From positions 1,922,001 through 1,986,000 of the forward strand of contig NZ_CP031423.1 of the NCBI RefSeq assembly GCF_003991875.1: a stretch of DNA of 64,000 bases. Reading direction: 5' to 3'. Position 1 is the stretch's first letter. Each line of letters starts with the position of its first letter. Positions 8,808 to 18,800 of this stretch are shown one piece after another. The translations under genes were made by a program, and so were the position numbers. The notes beneath the pieces were generated by a model, which made no database searches, had not been told where the DNA came from, and saw nothing but the letters and a program-made list of their open reading frames with translations. Source of the stretch: Microbacterium lemovicicum. Lineage in GTDB: Bacteria > Actinomycetota > Actinomycetes > Actinomycetales > Microbacteriaceae.

Positions 8808-10202
8808 ATGGCACGCTCACCTCTCACTTTAGCCGCGTCCGTGACCTCGGCTCTGCCCCGTGCGGGGGTGGTCGGGGTGGCCATCCTGACCGAGAGGGCG
8901 GCCGGTCGCTACGACACGGCCGTGGCCGACCTCGACGACGGACGCCGCGTCGTGGTGCGCGCGCCCGCCGACGCCGAGGGCGTCGCGGAGCTCACCGCCG
9001 AGGCCCGTGCGCTGCGCGCGCTGACCCCGGGCGTGCGCGGCCTGCTCCCCTTCCGCGCCCCTGAGCTCCTCGGCGAGACCGGCATCGGCGACACGCCCGC
9101 GGTCGTCGTCGACTTCCTCCCCGGCTACCGGGTCGACGCCGCGCACCTCCCCCCGGGGCGTGGGGCGGCCACCTCCATCGGCGAGGCGCTCGCGGCCCTC
9201 CACGCCCTCCCCCTCTCGATCGTCCGCACGGAGGGGCTGCCCGTGCGCACGCCCGCACAGGTGCGCGATGACGTGTCCCGTCTCCTCGACCGCGCCGAGT
9301 CGACGCACCGCCTGCCCGTGCCGCTCATCGTGCGCTGGCGTCGCGCGGTGGCCGCCGAGACGCTCTGGCGCTTCGAGTCCGCCGTCGTGCTGGGTGGTGC
9401 CGGCGCGGCATCCTTCCTCTTCGAGGACGCCGAGAGCGGCGCACCCACCGTGACGGGCGTGCTCGACTGGCACGGACTCTCGGTCGGCGACCCCGCGACC
9501 GACCTGCAGTGGCTCGCCTCCGCGCCGACCGCCGCCGAGGACGTGTACGCCGCATACGCGGCGCGCAGCTCGCGCGCCCCCGACGCGCTCGTCCGTGAGC
9601 GGGCACGGCTGTATGCCGAGCTCGAGTTCGCGAAGTGGCTCGTGCACGGCTTCGACTCCGGCCGCGACGACGTGGTCGACGACGCGGTGGGCCTCCTCGA
9701 GTCGCTGGCGAAGGGCGTGGCGGGCGAAGATCTGGTCTCCGACGACGAGCTGGATGTCGATGACGCGATCGCGCTCCTCGGCCGCACGCCCGATGCCGCT
9801 CCGGCGACCGACATCGACACCTCGATGCAGACCGACGCCTACGACCCCGCGATGCTCTCGCTGTTCCTCGCCGATGACGAGGAGACCGCCGGCCGGGACG
9901 ACAGCCGCACGGGCGATGTCCGCGGCACGGCACCGGACGTCGTCCCGTCGACGCCCGCCCCCGCCTCTTCGCGCCGCGAAGCGCCGGTCGCCCTGGCGAG
10001 CCCGCCCCGGAAGAGCGCGACGGATGCTGCGGGCCCCGCCCCCGCCGATGACCTGGCCACCGCTCCCATCGACATCTCGGCGCTCGTGCGGCCGGCCGAC
10101 GACGACCCCGAGGCCGACGCGGGTCGCTCCGCGGAGGCCGCCCTGCGGCACTGGACCGACCAGGCGGAGCGCGGCGAGGGCGGCACGCGCGACGCACGCT
10201 GA
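8808..10202 (+). CDS. Aberrant APH-fold phosphotransferase (aminoglycoside/macrolide kinase-like), probably inactive or altered
   Basis: 464 residues. Residues 1-310 resemble APH/choline-kinase-fold phosphotransferases: an N-lobe with DGRRVVVRAP, then the metal-binding segment LDWHGLSVGDPATDL (residues 219-233). The catalytic Brenner motif, normally HGDxxxxN just upstream, is replaced by GGAGAASFL (196-204), so the catalytic Asp and Asn are missing. The last 150 residues are acidic, Ala/Pro/Ser-rich and look disordered. A phosphotransferase/ABC1-type gene (Rv3197) holds this position in mycobacteria (recalled). It may act as a pseudokinase or use a divergent active site. The start is supported by the leaderless promoter at 8796. 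Confidence 0.75.
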   Translation: MARSPLTLAASVTSALPRAGVVGVAILTERAAGRYDTAVADLDDGRRVVVRAPADAEGVAELTAEARALRALTPGVRGLLPFRAPELLGETGIGDTPAVVVDFLPGYRVDAAHLPPGRGAATSIGEALAALHALPLSIVRTEGLPVRTPAQVRDDVSRLLDRAESTHRLPVPLIVRWRRAVAAETLWRFESAVVLGGAGAASFLFEDAESGAPTVTGVLDWHGLSVGDPATDLQWLASAPTAAEDVYAAYAARSSRAPDALVRERARLYAELEFAKWLVHGFDSGRDDVVDDAVGLLESLAKGVAGEDLVSDDELDVDDAIALLGRTPDAAPATDIDTSMQTDAYDPAMLSLFLADDEETAGRDDSRTGDVRGTAPDVVPSTPAPASSRREAPVALASPPRKSATDAAGPAPADDLATAPIDISALVRPADDDPEADAGRSAEAALRHWTDQAERGEGGTRDAR

Positions 10203-10229
10203 ACGCGGCTGTCTGAGACGATCGATCGT

Positions 10230-10859
10230 GTGATCGACCTCGACGACGTGTCCGTGTCCGCGGGCGAGGTGAGGCTGCTCGCACCGATCTCCGCCTCCGT
10301 GGACGCGGGTGGCGCCCTGATCGTGCGCGGGCGGAACGGTGCCGGGAAGTCGACCCTCCTCCGCGTCATCGCCGGCGTCCGCGCGCCGACGAGCGGGGCG
10401 GTCCGCATCGGCGGCGACATCGTGACGGAGCGCGATCGCCGCATGCGCCGGCGGGTGGCCGTCATGATCGGCCTCCCGCCCGCCGCCCCCGATCTCACCG
10501 TCGCCGACCACGTCCTCCTCGTGGCGACCACATGGGAGGAGGACGCGGCCGCGGCGGCCGCGCTCGCATCCGGCGTGCTCAGCGAGCTGGGCCTCACATC
10601 TCTCGCGGAGCGCTATCCGCACGAGCTGTCCTCCGGGCAGATGCAGCTGTTCGGCCTCGCGCTCGTGCTGGCCCGTCCGTTCGAGGTGCTCGTCATCGAC
10701 GAGCCGGAGCAGCGGCTCGATCCGGAGCACGTCGACGTGGTGATCAGGGTTCTTCGCGCGAGACGAGACCGCGGCGCGACCCTCGTCGTCGCGACCCACG
10801 ACCCGCGACTGGCGGCCGGGCTCGCCGGTCGCACCCTCTGGCTGGACGCGGCGGCATGA
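10230..10859 (+). CDS. ABC transporter ATP-binding protein
   Basis: 209 residues, a single nucleotide-binding domain. Walker A GRNGAGKST is around residues 34-42, signature LSSGQ at 133-137, and Walker B VLVIDE at 153-158. A terminal ATHD carries the H-loop His. It is short for the family and has no extra domain. The start is GTG at 10230; a GTG two bases earlier is followed at once by a stop. The stop overlaps the ATG of the next gene (ATGA), so it pairs with that membrane protein as a probable exporter. The substrate cannot be told. Confidence 0.9.
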   Translation: MIDLDDVSVSAGEVRLLAPISASVDAGGALIVRGRNGAGKSTLLRVIAGVRAPTSGAVRIGGDIVTERDRRMRRRVAVMIGLPPAAPDLTVADHVLLVATTWEEDAAAAAALASGVLSELGLTSLAERYPHELSSGQMQLFGLALVLARPFEVLVIDEPEQRLDPEHVDVVIRVLRARRDRGATLVVATHDPRLAAGLAGRTLWLDAAA

Positions 10860-12355
10860 GCGTCCGTCTGTCCGCACCCGCCCGCATCTGGCGGTCGCGG
10901 CACGCGCGGACGCGGGGCGACCAGGCCTACCTCGCCTATCTGACCCTCATGGTGACCCTGGTCACGGTGGTCCCGCTGGGGCGCGCCGTCTCGCTCGCCG
11001 CGAGCAGCCCGCAGGGCGTCGCCCTCCTCACCGCGCCGGACGCGTCGAGCGCGGTGGCGGCGGTGGTCGCGAGCCTGTGGGCCTCTTTCCTGCTGCTGGG
11101 GCGGGTTCGAGGTCCCGCGCTCCGGCCGCCGTTCCAGACCCATGCGCTGGCCTCGAGCGATCTCCTGCGCTTTACCTCGTTCCGCGGGCCGTTCCTGCGG
11201 TCGGCCGCGCTGGTGGTCGCGTCCACCGCCGCGGTCGGCGTCCTCATCGGCACGAGTCTCATCACGGTCGGCCGCAGCGCACCCGGCGACGCCCTGCTCT
11301 TCGTCCTCGCCTGCGTCTGCGTCGGCATCGTCTCCGCCGTCGCGTGGCTGGCCGGGCAGGCGATGCCGCGCTCCTCCGCCCTCCTCGCCCCACTCGTGGT
11401 CGGTCTCGGCGCGATCACCGCCGCCGTTCCGGCGTGGCGGTTCGTCACGCCCTGGGGATGGGCCGGTCTCGCCTACCCGCTCGCCGCGTCGACGGGAGCG
11501 CTGGTGCCGCTCCTGGCCGTGACCGCAGCCGCCGTCAGCCTCGTCCCGGCTCTGATGAGCCGCCTCTCCCTTCCGCGGCTGATCGCACAGGCGATCCGCT
11601 GGGAGGCGGCGACCTCGCACGCGACCGGCATGGAACTCGCGACGGCCACCAGCGTCTACCAGCCGGTGCCGACCCTCGGTCGTCGCCTTCGAGTCGTGCG
11701 GCCCGGGCTGCCGAGACCGCTGCTTTTCCTCGTCCGCGACGCGCTCGGTGCCGCTCGGACGCCCGTCAGGCTCGTGGCGGCCGCACTCGCGATGGCGACG
11801 GCCGCGGCGCTCTTCACCCTGTCACTGGTCGGGGAGTCTCCCGGCTGGTTCCTCAGCAGCGCCGCGGGCGTGCTCCTGTTCGCCGGGCTCGGGCCGTTCA
11901 CCGACGGCGTCCGGCACGCCGCTCGCGCGGCGTCCGACCTTCCACTCTACGGGATCGGGGACGAGCGGCTTCTCCTGCACCACACGCTCTTACCGGTGCT
12001 CGTCACGGTGATCATGGTCGTCGTCGCGGCCACGATCAGCGCGCTCCTTCTCGCCGCCGGCCTGCACGCGCTGCCCGCGATCGCCGGTTCCGTGATGCTC
12101 GGGATGCTCGCCATCGTGGCGCGCATCGCCACCGCGGTGAAGGGACCCCTGCCGTCCGCGCTGCTCACCCCGATCCCCACGCCGATGGGCGACCTGGGCG
12201 CCGCGGCGCGGCTCGTGTGGGCGACCGACGGGATCCTCCTCGCCGCCTGCGCGGGGGCCGCCGCCGCGGGGATGTCCGTGTCACCGCTTCCCGTCATCGC
12301 GGTCGGGGCCGCACTGGCCGGCCTCGCCGTCCACCGGTGGCGTCACCGGCTCTGA
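10856..12355 (+). CDS. Multispanning membrane protein, probable ABC permease partner
   Basis: 499 residues with about ten to twelve hydrophobic helices, Ala/Leu/Val-rich, no recognisable catalytic motif. The first helix begins near residue 25 and the last ends at the C-terminus. The ATG at 10856 overlaps the stop of the ATPase gene by four bases, which ties the two together as an ABC system by context. I do not recognise a characterised family; the permease role is inference from coupling and topology. Confidence 0.7.
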   Translation: MSVRLSAPARIWRSRHARTRGDQAYLAYLTLMVTLVTVVPLGRAVSLAASSPQGVALLTAPDASSAVAAVVASLWASFLLLGRVRGPALRPPFQTHALASSDLLRFTSFRGPFLRSAALVVASTAAVGVLIGTSLITVGRSAPGDALLFVLACVCVGIVSAVAWLAGQAMPRSSALLAPLVVGLGAITAAVPAWRFVTPWGWAGLAYPLAASTGALVPLLAVTAAAVSLVPALMSRLSLPRLIAQAIRWEAATSHATGMELATATSVYQPVPTLGRRLRVVRPGLPRPLLFLVRDALGAARTPVRLVAAALAMATAAALFTLSLVGESPGWFLSSAAGVLLFAGLGPFTDGVRHAARAASDLPLYGIGDERLLLHHTLLPVLVTVIMVVVAATISALLLAAGLHALPAIAGSVMLGMLAIVARIATAVKGPLPSALLTPIPTPMGDLGAAARLVWATDGILLAACAGAAAAGMSVSPLPVIAVGAALAGLAVHRWRHRL

Positions 12356-12360
12356 CGACG

Positions 12361-12377
12361 CACGTCTGTCGGACGTG
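12361..12377. terminator. Small hairpin between convergent genes
   Basis: A 6-bp perfect stem (CACGTC/GACGTG) with a 5-base loop sits between the ends of the permease gene and adnB. It is weak and has no U-tract, so this is only a candidate. Confidence 0.25.
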
Positions 12378-12390
12378 AGGGCCGCCTCGC

Positions 12391-15300
12391 TCAGCCGCGC
12401 AGCACGAGGTCGTGCGCGACGTAGTACAGCGCCACGTCGATCTCACGTTCGGGGATACCGTGCTTCTGCGCATACGCCAGCCGGTAGAGCTCGAGCTGCA
12501 GCATCCGTTCGTCCTTCTCGGCATCGGATGCCGGTGGCCGGCCCGTCTTCCAGTCGACGATCTCGATCCGGCCGCCGCGGTCGTCCCGACGGTAGACCGC
12601 GTCGAGCTTGCAGATGACGACGTGCGGCTCGCCGTCGAGGCCGGAGTGCGCGAAGTCGATCTCGGTCTCCACCTCGATCGGCTGGAGGATCGCCCACTCG
12701 GAGCCTTCGAAGTTCTCCTGGAGACGGGTCAGGTCAGCCGCATCCTCCGCGGCGGCCGCCGACGCCGACGTCTCCTCGTCGCTCTCCCACAGGCCGTCGT
12801 CGAGGGAGCCGCTCGTGCCGACGGAGCCGGAGCGCGCCTCCACCCAGGCATGGAAGAGCGTGCCGAGCCGCGTCTGGCGGAAGGGGCGCTCGGGCAGCGG
12901 CCGGGCCAGCTTCGCGACCGTTCCCTCGTAGTCGGTGACGAACTCCTTGTAGCGCGACGCCGGGATGCGCGTCGGTGCCGACCCTGTGGCGGGTGCCGCG
13001 CGTGCCGCCCGCTCGGCCAGGAGCAGCCGGACGTCGGCATCCGGCTCCGGGCGCTCCCGCTCCAAGGCCAGACGCACCTCGTCGGCCGCGCGCAGCACCC
13101 GGTCGCGCCGCTCGCCGAGCGGATCGATGGGCCACTCGAGCGTGCGCCGCTCTCCCAGGTAGGGATCATCTCCCGGGTCGTCGTCGGGGAGCTCGACCTC
13201 GAGGGCCTCGGCCATCTCGGCGAGGAACGCGCTGCGCTCCCGCGGCTTCTTGGTGCCCGACCAGCTCGCACCGCTGAGCAGCAGGTGATCGCGCGCGCGG
13301 GTGACGGCCACGTAGGCGAGACGCCGGTCCTCCTCGAGCTGACGGGCGCGGTTGGCCGCGACGAAGGTCTCGAGCGCGTCCTTGAGATCCTGCTGGGTCG
13401 GCGCGTCGTGGGCCTCCCACCGGAACGCGGGGAGCCACGCGCTGTCGCCGCGGAACGCATAGGGCAGCACCCCGAACCCCAGCCACGCCTTCGTGTCACG
13501 CGCGGCCGAGGGCAGCTCGTCCTTGACGAGCCGCACGACGGCCACGGCGTCCCACTCCAGGCCCTTCGAGCCGTGGATCGTCAGCAGCTGCACGACGTCG
13601 TCCTCGGGTGGTTCCGTACGCGGGGCGAACTCGTCGAGCTGCTCGGCGTGGTCGAGCCAGGCCAGGAGACTCGACAGCGAGCCGCTCTCGTCGGCGGCCA
13701 GGAAGCCGTGCAGCTCGTCGACGAAGGCGCGCAGCTGGGCTGACGCGATGCGCGCCGGCCCGCGGGCCTCGTTGGCGGCCAGCTCGATGTCGAGCCGCAG
13801 CTCGAGCTCGATGAGTCGCACGAGCTCGGGCACCGGCATGCCCGCGGCCTGCCGCAGACCCGCGAAGACGGATGCCGCGTCCCGCAGCCTCTCGCGGGCG
13901 CCCGGGGTGAACTCCTCCAGCCAGCCGTGGTCGCCGCGGTGCTGCAGCACGAAGTCGAGGGCGTCGACGAGCGACCCCTGGTCCTCCCCCGCTCCCGCCC
14001 TGACCTGCTCGGCCACCTCGGGGGTGAGCGGCTGCAGGGCGGCGTCGTGGCGGGCGATGCGGCGCGCGAGCTGAGCAAGCACCCGCAGGTCGGCCAGACC
14101 GATGCTCCAGCGAGGCCCGGCGAGGAGGCGGATGAGCGCGGAGCCCGCGGACGGGTCGACCATGACCCGCAGCGCCGAGACCACGTCGACCACCTCGGGC
14201 GTGGAGAGCAGCCCGCCGAGGCCGAGGATGCGGTGCGGGATGCCGCGCCGTCCCAGCGCGTCGCCGAAGCGCACCATGTGCTTCTTGTTGCGGAACAGCA
14301 CGGCGCCCGACGTCGGTCGCCCCTCGGAAGCGCGGTCGTCGCGGACGCGGTGGAACCAGCAGGCCACACGATCGGCCTCGGCGTCGATGTCGGCCTCGAA
14401 CACGACCTCGACATCTCCCCCAGGGGCGCCGGGACGCGACCGCAGCTCCTCCACCGGCACCGGCGCGGACGCCGCCAGCGGAGCGAGCACGGCATTCGCG
14501 GCGTCCAGCACGCGCGAGCTGTTGCGCCAGCTCGTGGCGAGGGCGAACCGCGCGCAGATCGCGCCCGGCGCGAAGGCGGCGGGGAAGCCGCCGAGGTTGC
14601 CGGCGCTCGCCCCCCGCCAGCCGTAGATGGCCTGGTGGGGGTCGCCGACCGCCATCACCCCGGTTCCGCCGAACAGCGTCGCGAGCAGGTCGGTCTGCAC
14701 GACCGACGTGTCCTGGTACTCGTCCAGCAGCACCACGCGGTACCGGGCCCGCAGCTCGTCGACGACGGCCCGGTGCGAGCGGACGATGCGCATCGCGCCC
14801 GCGACCTGGTCGGAGAAGTCCAGGACGCCGAGGCGCTGCTTCTCTGCGGCGTACTGCCGAGCGAGGCCCGCCAGGAGCTGCAGGGCGGTGACGTTGTCGG
14901 CCGCCGTGGCGATGTCGGCGTAGACGACGGTCGCGCGCCGCGTCGAGGGTCGCTCGCGGACATCGGCGAAGGCCTCGGGGAACGCCTCGAGCTCGTCGAG
15001 GTCGACGAGGTTGTCGACGCTGTCGCGGGCGATGCGGAGCGCGCCGTCGATGATGGAGCGCAGGGCCTCCTGCCGCTCCTCGAGGCGGGGATCGTCGGAA
15101 CCGAACACCACACGCCGCATGAGGAGCCAGGCAGCGGACTCCGAGAGGATCGCCGCCTCCGCGTCCCAGCCGATGCGCACCGCGTGCTCCCGCACGATCG
15201 CGTCGGCGAAGCTGTTGTAGGTCGAGACGGTCGGACGGTGCAGCAACGCGTCGTCGCCCGCGTCGACGGGCACCGCACCGGCTCGTTCGGCCAGCTCCGC

Positions 15301-15810
15301 CATCGCCGCAGCCCGCGCGGCGTCGGGCGCGCCCTCGCGCTCCAGCCGGCCGAAGACGTCGAGGAGCCCCTCCCGGTGGAGCGCGGGAAGGGCGGGGAGG
15401 AGACCGCGACGCTCGAACTCCGACAGGCGTGCCAGGCGCTTCTGGATGCGTTCGGCCAGCTCGCCCGCGGCCTTGCGGGTGAAGGTGAGGCCGAGCACCT
15501 CGTCGCGGCGAACGATGCCGTTCGCCACGAGCCACACCACCCGTGCCGCCATCGTCTCGGTCTTGCCGCTGCCCGCGCCGGCCACCACGAGTGCGGGAGC
15601 CAGCGGCGCCTCGATGACGGCGGTCTGCTCGAGGGTCGGCGGGAACTGCCCGAGCGCGGCGGCGATCACGGCCGCCGAGAGCGCCGGGGGCGCAGCATCC
15701 GCGTGCATCGAGGCATCCGCCGTGGAAGCGCCCGCCGACGCCGGCGCCGTCGGGTCCGCAGGCGCCGACGCCGCGGAAGCCACCGTCGCCACGTTCTCCC
15801 GCTCGCTCAT
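12391..15810 (-). CDS. adnB: AdnB-like helicase-nuclease subunit (UvrD-type motor plus RecB-type nuclease)
   Basis: 1139 residues. An Ala/Ser-rich N-terminal tail precedes a superfamily 1A motor: Walker A GAGSGKT at residues 78-84, motif II LLDEYQDTS, motif III near GDPHQAIYGWRG, and motif VI EDRRLAYVAVTRARDH. A RecB-family nuclease module follows, with the DWKTG motif (in IVDWKTGRPP) near the C-terminus. Together with the upstream gene it should form AdnAB, the actinobacterial helicase-nuclease that resects double-strand breaks. The ATG at 15810 overlaps the adnA stop as ATGA. The intact DEYQ motif fits AdnB being the driving motor. Confidence 0.9.
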   Translation of the reverse strand: MSERENVATVASAASAPADPTAPASAGASTADASMHADAAPPALSAAVIAAALGQFPPTLEQTAVIEAPLAPALVVAGAGSGKTETMAARVVWLVANGIVRRDEVLGLTFTRKAAGELAERIQKRLARLSEFERRGLLPALPALHREGLLDVFGRLEREGAPDAARAAAMAELAERAGAVPVDAGDDALLHRPTVSTYNSFADAIVREHAVRIGWDAEAAILSESAAWLLMRRVVFGSDDPRLEERQEALRSIIDGALRIARDSVDNLVDLDELEAFPEAFADVRERPSTRRATVVYADIATAADNVTALQLLAGLARQYAAEKQRLGVLDFSDQVAGAMRIVRSHRAVVDELRARYRVVLLDEYQDTSVVQTDLLATLFGGTGVMAVGDPHQAIYGWRGASAGNLGGFPAAFAPGAICARFALATSWRNSSRVLDAANAVLAPLAASAPVPVEELRSRPGAPGGDVEVVFEADIDAEADRVACWFHRVRDDRASEGRPTSGAVLFRNKKHMVRFGDALGRRGIPHRILGLGGLLSTPEVVDVVSALRVMVDPSAGSALIRLLAGPRWSIGLADLRVLAQLARRIARHDAALQPLTPEVAEQVRAGAGEDQGSLVDALDFVLQHRGDHGWLEEFTPGARERLRDAASVFAGLRQAAGMPVPELVRLIELELRLDIELAANEARGPARIASAQLRAFVDELHGFLAADESGSLSSLLAWLDHAEQLDEFAPRTEPPEDDVVQLLTIHGSKGLEWDAVAVVRLVKDELPSAARDTKAWLGFGVLPYAFRGDSAWLPAFRWEAHDAPTQQDLKDALETFVAANRARQLEEDRRLAYVAVTRARDHLLLSGASWSGTKKPRERSAFLAEMAEALEVELPDDDPGDDPYLGERRTLEWPIDPLGERRDRVLRAADEVRLALERERPEPDADVRLLLAERAARAAPATGSAPTRIPASRYKEFVTDYEGTVAKLARPLPERPFRQTRLGTLFHAWVEARSGSVGTSGSLDDGLWESDEETSASAAAAEDAADLTRLQENFEGSEWAILQPIEVETEIDFAHSGLDGEPHVVICKLDAVYRRDDRGGRIEIVDWKTGRPPASDAEKDERMLQLELYRLAYAQKHGIPEREIDVALYYVAHDLVLRG

Positions 15811-18800
15811 GAGGCGCTCACCGCCGAGATGGTGTGGATGCGGCACAGGCCGTAGGAGTGGTCGTCGCGGCAGTGCTCCTCGAACGGCGCGCGGAAGCGG
15901 AGACCGCGCATGACGGTCACCGCGTCCTGCACGCGTCCGAGGAACGCGTCACGCCGCTCGGGGTCGAACGGCGGCTGATGCGGGATGACGTAGTCCTTCG
16001 ACGCGGCGGTCGGCCGCAGCACGAGGAGCGCCGCACCCGCGGGCGGCAGTCCCGCCGCCTCGGGGATCGCGCCGGACTCGAATGCCAGCTGGTAGGCGGC
16101 GAGCTGCGGGTTGTCGGCCACCTTGGCGTCGGTCTGCGGCTCGCGCTTGCCGGTCTTGAGATCGAGGATGAGCACCGTGCCCTCGGGGGTGAGCTCGACA
16201 CGGTCGATGTACCCCGACAGCACGACGCCGTGCTCATGATCCTCGGCGCCCTCGACGGCGATCGGGACCTCGAAGTGCGGCTCGGCGCCGATGAGCGTGC
16301 CGCCGGCATGCTCGAAGCGGCGCAGGTAGAGGTGCAGGCGACGCACGAGGTCGCGCGCCCGCGCCTGCTCGGCACGGTCGCGCCACGGCGCCTCGAAGGC
16401 CAGCTGTCCCCAGCGTGATTCGACCTCGCGCCACAGCGACTCCTCGTCCGAGCCGGCGGCGTGCTCGAGCGCCGCGTGGATGATGGTGCCGATGCCGGCG
16501 GTCGTGTTGCCCGGGTCGCCGCCGAGGTCGCCGATGACCCAGTTCAGCTCGCACTCCTCGAGGGCGTGGAGGCGCGACGGCGAGACCCGCACGTCTTCAC
16601 GGTCGAGATCGCGCAGCGGCGCGGTGGAGGTGGGGCCGGCGACGCCGTACCAGTCGAGGGGATGCGCGCCCGGCACCGCGGCGTCGCTGAGCAGCGCGAG
16701 CTGCGACGCCGCGCGCTCCCGCACCCGCGCCGGCGACGACGGGTCGGTGAGGGCGCGACGGTGCCGTGCGACCGTGCCGCGCAGCGAGAGCGGGTGCTCC
16801 ATGTCCCTGCCCGCGGACTCCGCCGTCGGCAGGAGCTCGAAGAACGGACTTGGCCCCGTGTCGTCGTCGTCCACGGCGGTGACGATCAGCTGCGCGCGGG
16901 CACGGGAGACGGCACGCGCCAGAAGCCGCAGCTCGTCGTGCATCGCCGCACGGCGGCGGTCGAGCACACCTGGGGCAGGTGCGTCGTCCCGCACCGCGGC
17001 ATCCGCGAGCCGCCACGTCTCCAGCAGGCTGCCGCGCAGGCGGGTGTTGGGCCACACACCGTCCTGCACGCCGGCCACGACGACCGTGTCGAACTCGGTG
17101 CCCAGGGCGCCGGCGGGCGTCAGGATGCGCACGGACTGCTGCGGCGGCGGGGCCGACAGGCGATCCTCCGCCACGTCGGAGTCGAGCAGGCCGCGGACGA
17201 ACACGCGCGGATCGGCGTCGGTGCCACGCTCCACGAACCGCTTGGCCGATTCGAAGAGCGCGACGACGGCGTCGAGGTCGCGGTGCGCCTGCTCGGCCAG
17301 CGGGCCGGAGCCGGCGGCGGCCTCGACGAGTGGCCGCTGCAGGCGGCACTCCTCCCACGCCGTCCAGAGGAGCTCGTGCGCCGTGGCGCCCTCGGCCGCC
17401 CGGCGGGCGACGAGCCCGAGAGCGCGCGCCATGCGGGCCGCGCGACGCGCCTCCCGCGTGTCGATGAGGTCGAACTCGAGCGGCTGCGCCATGGCCGAGG
17501 CCAGCAGCTCGCGCCCGGCGCGTTCCCCGTCGGCGGCGAGCTCGGCATGACGCAGAGCCGTCCGCAGACGGCGCACCTCGATCGGATCCATCCCGCCGCA
17601 CGTGCCCAGCAGGGCGTCGGTGAGCTCGTCGGGCGTCCACGTCGCGGAGTCGCGCATGCCCAGCTCGAGGAGGCGCAGCAGATCGCGCGCCGGCCGGAGG
17701 GCGCCGAGCTCGCGCCCCGGCCCGCTGGCGCGCGCCGGCACCTCGCGCGCGGTGAGCTCGGCCTCGAGCGCGGACACCTGCCGCGTGTCGTGGGCGATCA
17801 CGGCGCACTGCGACCACGGCACGCCGTCACGGACGTGGCGCTCCCGCAGCAGGCGCGCGATGACGTCGTACTCCTCCGAGGCCGAGCGGAGCGTCAGCGC
17901 CCGCACGGTGCCGTCGACGGGGGCGCCCGAGGGCGGTCGTCGGTGAGACACGAGGCCGACCGCGCCGATCCGCTGCGTCACCTCGCGGAGCAGGTCGGCC
18001 TGCGCGGTCGTGCCGCGGTGGCTGACGGGCAGCACGTGCACGGCACCGAGAGCGCGCGTCACACGGGCGAAGTTCTCCGGCGTCGCGCCGCGGAACGCCC
18101 CCGCCCCCACGTCGGGGTCGCCGAAGGCGATCACCGCGGCTCCGCGCGCGGCGCTGGCCTCGATGAGCTCGACGCCCCCGAGCGTGAGCTCCTGCGCGTC
18201 GTCGACGAGCACCACCCGCAGCCGGTCGAATGCGGCGACGACGGGCGAGCCGGCCGGCGCGTGGCGCAGGAGCCCGAGCGCCTCGCGCACGAGGCCCGCG
18301 GCGTCGCGGTGCGCGCCCCGCATGTCGGCTCGCACCTGGAGGTACTCCTCGGCGAACGACGCCAGCGACACCCACGCGGGCAGATCGAGCGACTCCCCCA
18401 GCGCGCGCAGCCGCGGCGGTTCGATGCCGAGCGTCGTGCACTCGGCCAGGAAGGCCCGCAGGTCGCCGCGGAATCCGCGCGTCGAGCGGATCGAGGCGCC
18501 GAGCCAGTCCGGCCACCGGCTCGTGCCCCCCGCCGCCTCGTCGTCGGCGTCGCCCGACAGGAGGTCCTGCAGGATCTGGTCCTCGTCGCCGCCGGTGAGC
18601 AGCTGCGGCGGCTCGTTGCCGGCGTTCACCTCCGCGCCGCGTACGAGCTGGAACGCGAACGACGCCACCGACCGCGCCAGCGCACCGGACGTCGCCCGCC
18701 CCACCGCGAGTGCCAGCCGGTCGCGCAGCGCCGTCGCGGTCTGCCGCGAGGGGGTCAGCACGAGCACCGCGTCGGGGTCGACACCCGATGCCACGAGCTC

